Below, in pieces: positions 28,301 to 43,300 of a stretch of 64,000 nt of DNA. This stretch comes from Cinclus cinclus (Eukaryota; Chordata; Aves; Passeriformes; Cinclidae): positions 49,546,837 to 49,610,836 of the forward strand of contig NC_085049.1 in assembly GCF_963662255.1 (NCBI RefSeq). The letters run 5' to 3'. Position 1 is the stretch's first letter; each line of letters opens with the position of its first letter. The translations under genes and the position numbers were made by a program. A model generated the notes under the pieces. That model searched no databases and was not told where the DNA came from. It worked only from the letters and a program-made list of their open reading frames with translations.

Positions 28301-31300
28301 TCCTTTGTGCTGTGATTAATACTGATGCTCTGAAAAAAGGCCACAGAAATTATCACTGATACAAAGAGCAGCATTTATGCAGTACAGTGAATAGTCCAAT
28401 TTAATTAAAGCTACCAAAAATCTGTGTGCAGCAGAAAAGTTGACACAGGTAAAGTGAAATAAAACACACAGCGTTATCAGATGCTCTTAGCCAGATAAAA
28501 AAAAAAAGGGCAAAATTTTTCTGCTTCTGGAACAGTAGATGGCTTGATTCTGAAAATATTTTTAAATTGACCAAACCAATAACTATATAAATTTTATGAG
28601 ATTGAAATAATTATATTTCTCACTTAAACCAGATTGAAAAATAGCTGGTTGTATATCAGCTACTTTACATGTGTTTGTGAATTATTTTTACATGTTTTCT
28701 TCAGAATTTGGGAGCTAGAAATGTCATTTTAAATAAAAAAACAACCTATTTTCTATTTTTCAGTGCTGAGAAGAAAAGTTTATCTCACTGCTTTTGTTTG
28801 TTTTGTTTTCAAGCTCCAGGTAAAGTAGTGAATCTCACAGTTGAAGCCTTGAATTCTTCAGCTGTAAATCTGATCTGGTTTCTCCCTCGGCAACCAAATG
28901 GAAAGATAACTAGTTTCAAGATTAGTGTGAAACATGCAAGGAGTGGAATCATAGTGAAAGATGTCTTGGTTAAAGTAGAGGACCTTCTGTCTGGCAGGTT
29001 ACCAGAGTGTAATGTAAGTACTATGAACCTTTTAAATTAGAAATAGACTCAACCTACAGAATATAATTTTATATTTAACATTTGGGACATAAAAATGTGG
29101 AGGCTTGCTTTTCAGAAAGATCAAAAAACCCTTACAAACTTAGTCCCAAGACAGGATAAAATGGATGAAGAAAAAACTTTCAGTTCAAAGTAGTTTAAAT
29201 GGAATGCTTTTGATTGAAAAGTTCAGTTTAATCAAAGTAAAAATGTTATGAAAGGTTAGGTTTGGCATCCTTTTAGCAGAAAATCATTAGATAGAAAATT
29301 CCTGGTTTTTCAGATTTAAATTTTTTATTTTTTTTGTTTTGCACTCTATCCAATTAGAAAAAAACAAGAACTTACAGGGGTTTTTTTGGTCAGTGCAGAC
29401 ATATAATATTGTTAATGTCTTCTTTTCCATATAGTATGATAATGCTTTTTGTATTTTAAAAATAGGCTTTATTCTGCGTATCACATTCAATATTTTTAAA
29501 TATTTCTCATATCAAAATAAAAAACAAACATGATTAGCAGAGTAATTTTCAAAAATATAGTTGTAGTGTGAATTGTTCTTATTTTGAATTCTGACCTGCA
29601 ACCATTGTATCCATTTGTAAGTTCTTTTTCTTTATTACTTTTATCACAGTTTTGCAATTACTCAAATGTCAAAACATCAAGTAACCAAACTTTTTTTTCC
29701 TTTTATCTTTTTTGGTTTTTTTTCTGATTTCCTACACTTAGTGCTTTAACGAAAAGTGAAGTTTTAAATTACGTAAATTATCATAAATTTGATTTCAGTT
29801 TTTATTTGGAAGGTCATCCTAGGCATTGCAAATGTTCCTGACACCAGGCTGATTTAATTCAGCACTGAGAAGGCAGGCTGCCACCTACTGAATCATAAAC
29901 ATGGGTCACCACAGTGCCTAGCAATTTTTCAGAGTTGTCTCCTGACGTGATGGATTAAGAAACTCCTGTCGGCTTTTATCCATGACATATGGATATATGT
30001 ATGTTATACGTATGTATGCACATACACACATACAACATATATATGATGCAAAAGGATCTTGCTAGGGAAAGTTTTCTTCAAGAGACTGAATGCTGAAAAT
30101 GGAAACTAGAAATAATTAAATGAATCCTAGAGAGATGCTTCTGTTCAGTCAGATTTGAGATCTTTTTCAATGAGGCAGGAGACTATAACACTGTCACTAA
30201 CAGGATGCACCAGCACAGTCTGTCTAAATTTGGAAACTGAAGTACAAAAAGGAGAACCAATTCAGGGTAATTTTTTTCAAAGATAGTCTCTCTGTTTTTA
30301 TCTACATATATTTCCAATTATTGCTTCTAGATGCACTTTATTATGTTTCATACTTTGTATTTATAGGATAAGAGTGAATCTTTTTTGTGGAGTACTACCA
30401 CTCCTTCAACTACTTTTGGGAAATCCACAATTCTTACACAGACTACAGTGACACCAAGTACAGAGATACCAAGTCAAATGAGCTCTGTTTGGAGTGAACC
30501 CATCAGCTTTGTTGTAACTAACCTCAGGCCATACACCACCTATCTCTTTGAAGTCTCTGCAGTTACCACTGAAGCAGGCTACATTGACAGTGCAATTGTC
30601 CGGACACCAGAATCAGGTGCATTAAATACATATGGCTTTAAAATGGCAATGAAATTCTCAGATTTATGTGAAAAACTTCAAAATATAAGTTTCATTTCCT
30701 GCTGCAAGATACTTCTGTCCTAATCTGTCTTTATCTGTATCATGCTTTTTCATTTTCATGATTACTTAATTTTATCTGATGGAAGAATTTGAAAATGTGT
30801 ATATATTTATGTATCTAATAATGTACAGTGAGTGAGAGTTCACTAGTTGTTAGGAGTCAAAGATACCAAAATTATTCTCAGGACAAATTAAATAGTATGA
30901 AGAAGTGAGGACAATTTAAGAACTGCAAATAGTAGAACAGTGGTAGAAGAATTGAAAGTAAAGATGAAGGTCTTAGTTGTCAGGCATAATAGTCTGAAAG
31001 TGTGTGTTTTGTGTACACAGAAATGCACTTAAAGCTTATTTGCCTTTGTAGAGAAATAAGCAATAATAAAGAAAACTCCTGTACTTATGTTGCCGATCTG
31101 CACCTATTGCAGAAAATTGTTCCATGCTGAAAAAATCTTTAATCACTAAGTGAAGTTGATTTTTGATTGCTTGCTTACTGAGAATTTGGAATTGAAAACA
31201 ATTGTCCATGAGCAGCATTTTTTATAATGGCTTATGTAGTGGGAACACTGTTAATAGAGCTGTACAAAAAAGGCATTCCAGATGAATGTTATTCTGGCTT

Positions 31301-34300
31301 TCTGTTTACTAGTACATCATTTTTTTTGCTTGAGATGGTTTAATGTTACTTGGTTCCCTTTCATACAGATAAAATAGATAGCATTGTTCAGATAAAAAAA
31401 AATTATTCCCTCCTAGAAATGTTTAGTTCAATTGCCTTGATATAATTTCAATAGCCTTGGTTTGCTGTACTGTCTAGGGCTAACAAAATTTTGGTCAGTT
31501 TCTCTTCTATTAATTTCAAGGCTAATTTCCATTTTATTTTTCACCTTTGTCTCTTGGAGATTATTTGCATATTATCAACACTCTTGATATCTTTCCTGAG
31601 AATTACCTTAGAACAGAAATTAAGTAATTGTAATGATATGCTTTTATGGCTTCCCTTCAGAATATTTCATGTTTATGTTTAAAATTAATTGTCTGATATG
31701 GGGCTCTTGGACAACCTAATATAAAGTATTTTCTGTTCAAAGACTTTTTTCAATATTGTTTAAGTTCCAGAAGACCCACCACAGAATTTTGCCAAGAGCA
31801 ACATTACAGCAAAGTCTTTTTCAGTAATGTGGGACCCACCAACCATAGTAACAGGGAAATTTAGTTACAGAGTTGAGCTGTATGGGCCATCTGGTAAGTC
31901 AGAGTTGATGTTACTGTTTCTTTTGACTTTTCTGTGATTATTTCCTTACACATTCTTGTGGGCCTGCCAATCAAAAATAGATAGTAAAAAGTGGAGTTAT
32001 GTACCCCTTTTTACTACATTTTAATGATTTTTAGATTAATTTTAAGGGTAAAGTCAGTCCAACACAAGGAAGAGTATAAAGTTAAATTCCTAAGAATGGA
32101 GAAAATCAACCCCTCCTCAGTTTTTCAGGAGATGACAGGTTATGCACGGCTGAATTGCTGTGCTTATATATCCAAATCGTTCTGTACTTTCCTTTATTTT
32201 TTAATTTTTCTATTAAAGATTTCAGGAGAATTTTCATTCTCGTGCAATATGCAATGAACTCTTTAAGACTGTTTTGATGTTTTTGTAATTTTTTTGAACT
32301 TGGACATGTATAGATACAGAAATTATAGAACTGCCTATAGTTAAGTAAGACATAAGCTGTATTTTAAGGTTTTTATGGGACCACATAGGAAAAGTACGAT
32401 AATTTTTTTTAATCTCTTCCTCCTTAAACTCACACTTACTTGAAGTGGCTTGTTTGGTTGGTTAGTTGGTTGGTTGTTTTGTTCCCCATATATTCAACAT
32501 TATCCCACTGAAGTTGATTCCCGGTTAGCTTTTCTCCAAACAAAGCTGTCCTTTTGTTTGTTCACCTTACTGGAAAGTAGCTATGGACTGCTTCTGTTTT
32601 AGACCTAAGATCTCTTGGTGTTCAATTCCAGGTCATGTTCTGGATAACAGTACAAAAGACCATAAGTTTGTGTTTAGTAACCTTGTGCCGTTTACAACAT
32701 ACGACGTGTACGTGGGTGCTGAGACAAGTGCCGGGTTGGGGCCAAAGACCCACCTTACAGTTTTCACTCCTGCAGATGGTAAGTTGGTATAGAGAGACAA
32801 AGCAAATGGATTGAACGTGATGAAGGCTTGCAGTTCTCCCTTCAGAGCCTTTGAGGTACTTTGCAAAGGAGACAATGCATGTAAGAGCACTACAAGAGAT
32901 AAAAAAATGATTACAAGAAAACTAGAGAAAATAAATCAGCCGAATATTATTATGTCATTTATTTATTTGTTTTTTTTCAAGTTCATGCTCTGTCAGTATA
33001 TTTATCCGCTATCATCGGCCTTCAGAGATTGTGAAAGAAGTGCAGTTTCTTTCTAAAGGAAAGTAGTTAATTTTGGATGCAGTAATTAAGTTGCAGGGGC
33101 CCCTCTCCCCCGTTAGATGGCAGCAAGAGGAAAAGAAAGGCCAGCGCGGATTCAGCCCCCAGCTCCCTGTCAAAGCTTTCCTTTGACTCATTCCCACCAA
33201 ATCCAAATCCAAGTCCAAATCCATGCCCGTCCGTGATGGAGCCGCCCTCCCGAGCTCCGGGACAGGCCCAACATCAGGGTCTGTCCCGGTACAGTGGAGT
33301 GCTTGGTGCTGCCTCTGAGCCCCCGGTTCTGGGCTCTGGAGCTGCGGTCCCGAGTGGTCAGCTCGCCGGGACAGAGACCTCGCTCGCGTGGAAATGCAGT
33401 TGGATCGGACGTGGATGTGACATTGTGCGGGATTCTCGGTCAGCATCTCAGGACGCAAGGAGGAAAAACAGATTTGGAGTGTAACAGTCTCAAAATGGTT
33501 ATGCCACAGAACACAGATTTAGAAAATCTGCCTCAGGGATTGCTGGCAGTGTTTGTCGTCAAGGTGTAACACTGGGAAGAAAACCTATCTTTATTTATTA
33601 TATTCTTTCCTGAATGGTCTGCTTGTGGCAGCTGTCAGAGACAACTTCCAGAGATGTCCTACCTGAGTACAGTCAGTCATTTTCATCTTGTGCTGAAATG
33701 CACTGTCAGAATCCAAAGGGAATTTTGGTGGGTTTGGGGTTCTTCTAGCATAACACAGAGTGTATTATTTTAATGCCAAATCTAAAATCCTCCTTATGCA
33801 AGTAATTTCAAAATTGTCTTTTACCAAAGTGTATTAGGGAAAAGAAAGTTATTTCTGTATCAAATCTGAATATCATTCAATTGAGTATAAATGTATATTA
33901 TCTGTGGTGGCCCTGTAGAAATGACAGTATAATTAAGACTGAATGTTTAATGAAGAGTTTATATAAACTATAAAATTTCTATCTATAATTTATATAGATA
34001 CATATTTTATATCTATAATTACACACATATAAAATATATAATACAAATAAAATTATATAAACCTAAACAAAATTATATAAACATTTGTAAAAGGGAATTT
34101 AACAAACTGTATCACATTAATTTTTTCCCAGCTTATTACTTCATTCTAGTATGGCTTTGATGATTTTAGAGCTAAACTTACATTTTCAAGTGTACTGAAG
34201 ATTCCATATAGGAAAATAGCAAAAATAGCTTGATTCCAGTCAAGTAGATCTCAGCAGAGCTATCCTGTTTTACATCATCTTAGTCTCTGACCATACTCAT

Positions 34301-37300
34301 ACATATGCCTTCTGTATTTAAAAAGGGTGCATATTTTTAGAACTGTAACTTGTTTTCTAAGGAAATATGTGAAATAAGTCTCTACCCTATGCAGGGCCTA
34401 CTCAGAAGATAAGGATGTGAAATTTTATTGTCTATTGTACTTTGCATACAGTGCTTGCAATAACCACAAGTGTTTAATGAGCTCAAATTTCTTTCTGAAT
34501 ATTTAGTCCCAGGTGCTGTATCAGATTTGCAACTAGCAGAAGTGGAAGCCACATATATCAAAATTATTTGGAGGAAGCCACAACAACCAAATGGAATCAT
34601 TACCCAGTACAGAGTTAAGGTACATGTGCAGGAAACACTCATCACCCTGGAAAACACTATTCTTGGAGACAAAAATAAGGTATTCTTTTCTTTTTTTCAA
34701 ATATGGATTTTATGTTAGATTAAATTTGCTCTCAGCCTTACCTGACATTTACAAAAATGTGGAACTAGGTCCAACAGATGAGTTGTCAATGTTTTTAAAA
34801 GCCAGCTTGCCAAGGCCACTCTCTTTCTCTGACTGGCTTTCAAAAACATTCCGATAATGTTGTGTCCACAACATGAAAAAATAAATCATTCTGGCAGAAG
34901 GATCCAGCTGATGAAGGCAGGAAGACACAGCCACAGTCTTGGCCTTCGAGTCCTTGAGTTCTTTGTGGCATAGGGTGGCCAGACTATTAAAAGTAAAATA
35001 TTTGGGTGCCTAAATTCATACACAGCCCCTCAGTCAAACCTCTAGAAGACATGGGTACAAACCCTGTGAATTCAGAAGAAGTGTCCAAAGGCTGGTTAAG
35101 TGTTCTACTAGCAAGGATGACAGGCTTAGACTTTCTGCCGCCTTTTGTATTCTTAAATTCACATGTGTGATGCAACATGCTTAACTCCATGCTGTGGTTG
35201 CATACTAAGAATATCTGTGCACATCTATGGGATCATATCTCCTAGGGGACTTATGCTGTCAATCTGTCTAGCTTCTGGATTTTGGGTGCTGATATGCTTT
35301 ACATGCTTAGAGGAGCAGCTCTGAATATGCAGCACAGAACTGTAGACCCCTAGCAGACATTCAGCTCAGGACTGCATTCTTTCTGAGGTAGGGCTTTTTG
35401 GGCTGAATTTTGAAAACAGGTGCACAAAGTCTGCATAACTCCTTATTTTTTCAGACAGTGATGTCTTTCACTGGATCTGAATTGGAATCTAAGTTCTTGA
35501 TGTAGAGCTCGAGGAAGAATTCACTTTCAAGTTGAATAATACACATTAAATAGAACCCTGGAGCCAAATGTTAAATAAGGGGCAAGGGGAAAAATATTAG
35601 GATAAGGATCCATTCATTAAACCAGGCAGGAATCCTTGGAAAAGGAAAGTGTATAACTCCGTAATTAAAGATTGTATCATAGTTCAGACACAAAAAATTG
35701 AAGTAGTCTGCACAAAAATGTTTTAGTGTCAGAATTTCATATTTTTTGAGTTCTTAGTGCACTATCATTGCTGCTTTATAATAATTTATTGAATGTAATT
35801 TTCTAATTAAAAACCAAAGTAAATCATAAAAACCCTTATCTTTATCTAGAACTGCATTGACCACAGCTTAGAGCAGCTACAGGACTTGAACTGGCAGACC
35901 TACATTGTTAATGGTATTCAATAACCAGTAGCAATAAAAAGCTGTTTTCTTGTATGTGAAAAATCCTCATAAGCAAAAAGTATTTCCATGTGGCCTACTA
36001 TTTTTCTCTAAAATGCTGGTGAAGATGAGTCAAACACTGTTTTTACCTCTTGGTACCTAGGTGAGATTGATGCTCTGCCTGTGCCTGTGGCTGATGTACC
36101 TCGTGTTAAAGGAATAAAAAAGTGCCTTTGCCCTTTCTCTACCCGGAGTCCACAGGGAAAGGACTAATGTGTATTAGTTACACCACTGTAAAAGCATCTC
36201 TCTCTGGCAATGAGATGGGCCATATGTGTGAGTGGGGAGTGTTCCTGATGAGAGCAGAACAATTCAGAGATACTTGAGTCCTGGATTTGGTCCCAGATTT
36301 TGAAGGGGCATGAAGATCTGATGCTAAGGCACCATTTTGTACCTATGCTCTAGCGTCTCTCTTTTTTCTGCTTTTGTTTTTCCTCTCTTTGCTGTTCTTG
36401 CTCCACTTATATCTGCTGCCATCCCTTTCCAACATTTGTTCTATGTGTCTTCTGTCTTACTGGCCCCGTATATCACTTACCTCCCTTTCACTCTCCCTTT
36501 TCACATATATACACTCTTATTTTCCTTTCCCCTTTATTTTATTAGCTTCTGGGTTTTGCCCTCTCCTCTTATTCCCTCTCAGAGACCTAGTCAGCCTGTT
36601 AATCCTTTTCTTGAGGGTCTGGAAGGGCCATCTGAAGAACCGTTGTTTACAATGCCTGCTGCCTTCTATCAGGATAAAAATAAAATCTACCAAGTTCAAA
36701 TGTGTATCTATTCAATATAAGTCCAAAGACATAGCTTTAAAATTAAAGACCTTACTCTAAAATTGTCACCTTAATATAAGATACATATTTTAAGATTTTT
36801 TTTAAGAAGTGGTGTTTGATTAAACAATAACCAGAATAAAATTTTGTAGGCTACTAGCAGCTGAACATTTTTATGACAAAGACTGTATTTTAGAAATCAT
36901 TGTAATGATCAATAATGTTTGATGCCAGCATTTATATAGTATGTATATGCATGAACAAGCACACAAGCATTATTTCTATATTATATAAAAATCTAATTAT
37001 ATAATTTAGTGATTTCTAGGCTTGTGATTTCCTTTTACATTTCTAATTTATAGTATCTGATTGATTCCTTGGAACCGTATGCCATAAATGAAAATATAAA
37101 ACCTTCTTCTCCCCCTTGGAATTCAATGGAATCAGGCAATGATTCATATGAAGGTTCAGCTGAAATGTTTTCCAGCATTCAGACAGCTTCCCCAGTAATA
37201 TTTACAAGTTTATCTGGTGATAATATACGTGTTATAAATGGAGCTGAAGAACTACATTCTGCTTTGGGTAAGATATTTTAGGGTATATTTCTACCTGCTT

Positions 37301-40300
37301 TTCTGTTCTGAAGGACCCCCATCACTGTCCCAGATATGATCTTTAGCACATGGTTCAAACAAATTATAAATGGGTCATTTGCTGGAGTCAGATTTTTTTA
37401 CTGCCAAATAACCTTCTGAAGCAAATGGGAATGCCACACAGGCAGGAACTAGCCCCTTGTCACCCAGCTGACCTTCTTCCTAGTGAAAGGAGCACCCGAA
37501 AGCCATCAGCCAAGCTGCATAGACAATCAGTTATTACAGTTGCCAAAGCAGGTGTGATTGTCAGGGATTAACATATCTCCCAGCCCTTCAGAGACCTTGA
37601 TTTCTCTAAGCCTTTTGACTAATAGGTTTTCAAATGACAGTAAAGGTAAATAGGTCAAAAAGTTACAACTTTGCTGTATGGGTTACAAACAGGTGGAGAT
37701 GACCCCATGACATGGTGATGTCATTAGTGAGTACACTTGTTCTGTATTATCAATGGACCACTGTTTTTTTACCAAGTATGGATATTTACAAATCATTAGG
37801 CAGTCCTCAGCTGCCAGGCAGGGATTTTGAATATCACTCTAAATTTTTACAGTGTTTTGAACAATGGGGAAAAAATAAAGGTTTTTAATAAAAAAAATAA
37901 GTCACTGAATTAATCTATATACACCAGTATCTAAAACCAGAATTTAATCCATTATTTTCAATGACAGTGGATATTTTCTGTGCTGTGTTAATCCTGAAGA
38001 ATCTTCCTTGTCATACACAGGAAATGTACAGTGTTTTAAATGTAAATCTTCTTTTTATGGCCTCATTCATTTTGAGGTATTGAGTTGCTAAAAGATGTCT
38101 GTATTTCTGAAAATTTATTTCAGCCAGTGTCTGTTGTGATCTACCATAAAAGTATTATTTTATAGTAGTTAAAGCTGTTGGCAGCCAAATTTTCAACAGA
38201 GTTTGCTGATTTCTCAATACATTTTAATGATTTTAATGCCCTTCTCACTGAATTCTGAACCTGATATTCAGGTATGTGAAGCACCCACACCTTTTCCTAT
38301 TACATTGGCATGATGACTGCTTTATAGCTGTTGATTCTGACTAACACAGTTGCTTTGTGGCTGACTTTGAACTTTATTTTATGTGCTCCAAAATCTCTTT
38401 GTGGGCATGAATGGCTTCATCATTGTACTGACCTCAACTCTTCTGCTAAAAATACCAGTGTGAAGGGATATTTGAAGGCAGCCTTTCCAAGTATTGTTGT
38501 TCTAGCCCCACTGGGAGGGCAAGGAAGAGAATCTGTATTTCTCAATTAAATATATTTTAAACCCCTCAAAATCTCCATCAGCCTAGGAGCCATTGTTCTG
38601 AAATCACTGGTGAGACTAGACCTTACACAAAAGTACCCTTTCCTAGCTTCTAGGGGATTACACACAAAACCTCACAATTCTACTTGTTTCTCATTCATTC
38701 TTTCACCTAGGCCAATCTATCTATTGTACACATGAAAATGGACCTATAATAGACTCTCCTTTAGGGAGTTAAGAGGTGGAATGTAGACTTTTCTTTATAA
38801 TTGAAATGAAAATTAATTCTTTTAGAATAAAATAGTTACAGGTTGCCATTCCGAAGTGAGCTTGGAATGTATAATAAAATGACTTTTTGAGTAAGTAGTT
38901 ATTTCTCTCTATTTACTCACAGATAATCAATATAACATCGACATTTTGGCTGAAGAGCTTTCATATGTTATAAAGGGCCTCACACCTTTCACAGATTACA
39001 CAATTAGTGTGTCTGCTTTCACTGCTGTTGGAGAAGGACCACCATCAGTTCTTTCAGTCAGGACACTCGAACAAGGTAAATTGTAACTCTGGTACTATCA
39101 AAGTTAGCAGACAGAACTTATTTCACTGAATGTTTGAAATTTTTAGTAATCTATTTACTTACTGTTATGTTTTTGTGTTTTTAAGTCCCAAGCTCAGTAC
39201 AAAATATATCTTACAAGAATATTAGCTCCTCCTCTGTCTTGCTGTATTGGGATCCTCCAGCAAATCCCAACGGGAAAATCATTCATTATACTGTTTATGC
39301 TATGGAACTGGATACAAAAAGAGCATTTCATGAAACAACTTCAAACAACAGCTTACTTATGACAGGTACAGTGTCAGTTGATTAAAGAAATATAAAAATC
39401 TAAACATGCAAGTATATTTTACAAACTTATTTTTTCCAAGTTTATATAATGTAGCCATTTGAAATGTATATGGATCAAATCTCACATGTTCACACACATC
39501 CACACACTGCAACAACATGCAAAAGCACTGCGTGTGAAAACAAGGTTGGGACACTACTCAGACTTGTCTGCTGTGGAGGAATATGTAGGGTATGTGAGAT
39601 GGGAGAAGAGGACTGGTTAAGATTAACAGTAATTTTTGAAATGGTACAAGCAATAATTTGTGAAATGGATTTCTCCTTGGAATATTTGCCTCAGTCTCCT
39701 GTGTCCCTATAGGAAAATAGTCCTAAATTGTCAAGTCTTTTCCAGATTTGAATTTTTTTCACAGTATTGGTCTGACATTAATGACAAGTTTCTTATTTTA
39801 AGGTGGTAATTTTTATAGTAATGGAAACAAACACTTTCTTAATGTTTTAGGGAAATTTCATTTATTTATTGATGTTAATAAGAATAACGCATATAGACTA
39901 ATCCCCCATATTTGGATGTTCATATATGCATCCTTTGATGTCCTTGACAAATTCTTTAAGCTATTTAAAGGATTGAAGCTAGTTGACTTACTCCAAAATC
40001 TGCTGATTTAACTGCATGCCAGTTTGACTGCCACCAAATAAATGGTTTAATGTGCATATTCTTTTAGGGGAAAAGGCGTACAAAAAACTCTCAGAACAGT
40101 ATCCGATACTATAGTTTTATAAGTAGCTATGACAGAAGAAGTCAACAGTCTTGTTCATGAAGTTATTAGTCAAGAATTTTAAAATTAATCTTTTCAGGTT
40201 TAAAAAAGTACACAAATTATAAAATGCGAGTCGCAGCCTCTACTGCAATTGGAGAAAGTGCTTTGTCTGAAGAGAATGATGTTTTTGTGCGAACCCCTGA

Positions 40301-43300
40301 GGACGGTAATACATTGTTTGCAATGATTATTTATTTTCTGTACTGAAGTTTGTGTTTGTTCAAAAAGAAGACTGGCACATAAAAAAAAGGAAAAAGGGGA
40401 ACGAGGTGTATAAATAAAACCAACGTTGAAATTATTAGTCCTCTATCAGTCAGTGACTTCATTCACATCATTTTTAGGTAAGTGCTAAAAAAATAATGAA
40501 AGCTGCAGCATGACCTGCAATCAACTAATTTCCAATGTGATAAACAAATGGAAGGAAAGCTGCAGAGCTGAGGCTCCCTCTCTCAAAACAATATGTCCCT
40601 GGTACCCATCTAAATCATAATCTTTGTGACTCCATTTTATCTTTTTTTTCTTTTTGTTATCATGTGTAAATTAGGTTGGTTTTAAAGCATATGAACAGTT
40701 CAATATTTCAGAGGCCATATTTCTATTTGTAGGCAAAGACACTGATAAAGTGAAAATTTTCTAATGTTCAATATAATAAGCAGTTTTTTTGTATAGGTTT
40801 TATTAATTTTAAGACTGGTCAATAATTTTAATGTCAGGTATAATACTACATTATAATTATTTCTGAATCTTCCTTTCTTATTTGCAAGGCAGTTTTCAGC
40901 TCATGAGGCATTGAGGCAAGAGCTGGAGTTGTCACTGGCTTCTGCAAAGAAAATATGGGAATTTGATTTGCAGAGCAGAGCCATGAATATTCATTTTTTC
41001 TTGTTTGTATCAAGTTTGTATGTTCACTGGTTTCAGTGAAAATACACTGGTTTCACTGGTTTAATTTATTTCCAGGTTTACTGAAGTAATACAGAGGATG
41101 ATTGGGCAATTGTCATTTACCTCTCTCATTTTCAAGTGTACTACAATACAAGAAAAAAATTGAGTGTCAATAAAGAAGAGAAAAGGACTACAGGATTAAA
41201 AATCATGGGTATTTATGAGGCTTAGGTGATTTGAATAACCACACGAAATATCAGATTAAATGGTGATACTTAGAATAGTTGCAAATCTTTTTAAAATTTA
41301 CATTCTCCTATGCTGTTAGATTTTTTACAGAGGAAAGGCATATCACAAGAACAGAAAATTACTAATAAAAATATTCTTTTCTATGAAACTTTACAATCCC
41401 TTGCCTGTGAGTGTTAAAGAAATTTTTCAGAATAGAGTTTCTGTCTTAAGAGCCGACAGCCAACTGTTCCTTCATTCATAAAAGAGCAAAGCAAGGTTTG
41501 ACGAAACCAGTGAGAAATCCACCAAGAATTATTGCCTTTTTATAAGGCTATGCATAATTGTTTATCTTCTCTTTATTGTTTATCTTTCCTGAAGTAATTC
41601 AGGCTGAGATTCATGTCTCCTTATTTTAGCCAATCTAGGAACAGAAGCTTGTTTGACTCTTGAAAATAGAGATACATGCAAATAAAAGATTCACTGCAGC
41701 TGTCTTAGATAACTTGCATTAGGATGGAAGAAATTAGGTTGTTGGATTTAAATATTTTACCATGCCAGATAAATGGCAAAATGCATTTCAATTAAAAATT
41801 AAGCTTCTTCACATGGGAAATATCCATGTGGGTAGTCTTGTCATCCAGAGACTCATGATCTGTTGCAGTTAACATTTTCATGTAGTGAGAAATCAGGAAT
41901 GAAAGTGATTTGTGAGACCTTTTAGGCAAAAAAAAAATCATTATGAATTCTGAAATATCTGCAAATGGGTATTTGTACACAAACTGAATCTGATGATCCT
42001 GAGTAGGTAGTATATTTGTATCTTGATTTTACTTGAAGGCTTCAGGGGTGAAGCGGTGAAGCCTTCAGAGGAATCAAAGTTGACATTCAGAGCTGATTTT
42101 ATTCTTAAATACAGCCCACTCACTCCTTCAACACTTCCATGCCTTATTAGCTCACTGAAGTCATATGAACTCATACATAGCCAGTAGATTTAGCCACAAA
42201 CCACCCTGGAGATGGACTTGCTTTGTGCATGACCTTCACACCAGAGCATGCAAGATTTACACTGGGTTCACTAACGGGAATTTAGTTAGCGTGCATACAG
42301 TCCCTTTCTTGGTTCAATAGTTGACTGAATGAAGTACTAAGGGTGGTTATTTACATAAAAAGCAGTAAGAAGACATTAATCCAAATTTAAAGAACTAAAT
42401 ATGAGGAAGAAAATGAGAGGATTTGAAGGATCAGTCTGCATGAGACTGGTAGAGAGAATTTTTATTTCTTAATAAGTGCAGTTTCAGATAGACTTAGAAG
42501 ACGATGGAAAAAAAATTCCAGAAAAGCTAGAGTGTCATAATGCAGTAAGATGCCTAGTTTTATGAGTGGAAAAGAGACATGCCAAAATTAGCTGAGGTAA
42601 AAAGTGATAAGACTTTGAGAAGGAGAGTGAGAAAATGAGTGTAGCCCTTTTGGTACAGTTAGGATCCAAAGCCAGGATCCAATAGGTTTATGATCTCAGG
42701 TCTGTATTCAATTATATGAAGAGGGTTTTATTCTGATTTTTGTATTGCAGAACCAGACTCCCCACCTCAAAACTTAGAATTAATAAATGTAACAGCAACA
42801 GAAATAAATCTGAGATGGTTACCACCTGAGCAGCCTAATGGTCTCATAACTCGCTATGAAGTTTTGTACAGTGATTTCAATGATTTTTTAATTAAAAATG
42901 CCTCATCTACAAGTATATCACTAAGTGAAATGAAGCCATATACTCTCTACAACATCTCAGTAAGGGCATTCACCAGACTTGGCTATGGGAATCAGTCATC
43001 TTTTCCACTTCTGGTCAGAACTTCTGAAACAGGTGAGTATTTTTTAAAAAATGAAAATTTTTGAGAAGACATTGCTTTATGATAACCTTTGATGGCCAGG
43101 AGAAAAGTTTTAATAATTTAAAAAGTATTTGCTTACTTTGCAAGGCAGTGAGTTTGAATCCTGTTTTTCCCCTTTATATACAAAGCAAAAGAACAAGGCC
43201 AGGTGCTTGGTAAGGGATGGGGAACCAAAAGCCTGGAGGTCCCTGGACCAGCTGAGCAGAGTCCTCACTAGCCAGGACTTGTCTCACCACCCTGCTGCAA

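Larger units (their letters stand above)
32779..34506. other. intron 24
   Basis: 1.7 kb. Contains a CpG-rich block (33091-33480) and an extremely AT-rich stretch (33955-34092). No PTPRQ exon seen. Confidence 0.65.

Noticed and set aside
32601..32631. Upstream acceptor TTTTAG for exon 24
   Set aside because: Would add 29 bases and break the frame; the CCAG acceptor at 32631 fits the human protein exactly.
33012..33458. 148-codon minus-strand frame
   Set aside because: Coincides with the CpG-rich block, where stop codons are rare; no recognisable domain and low-complexity Asp-Leu repeats.
36337..36760. Two overlapping frames of about 127 codons
   Set aside because: They overlap in different phases across a C/T-rich tract, a composition artefact.
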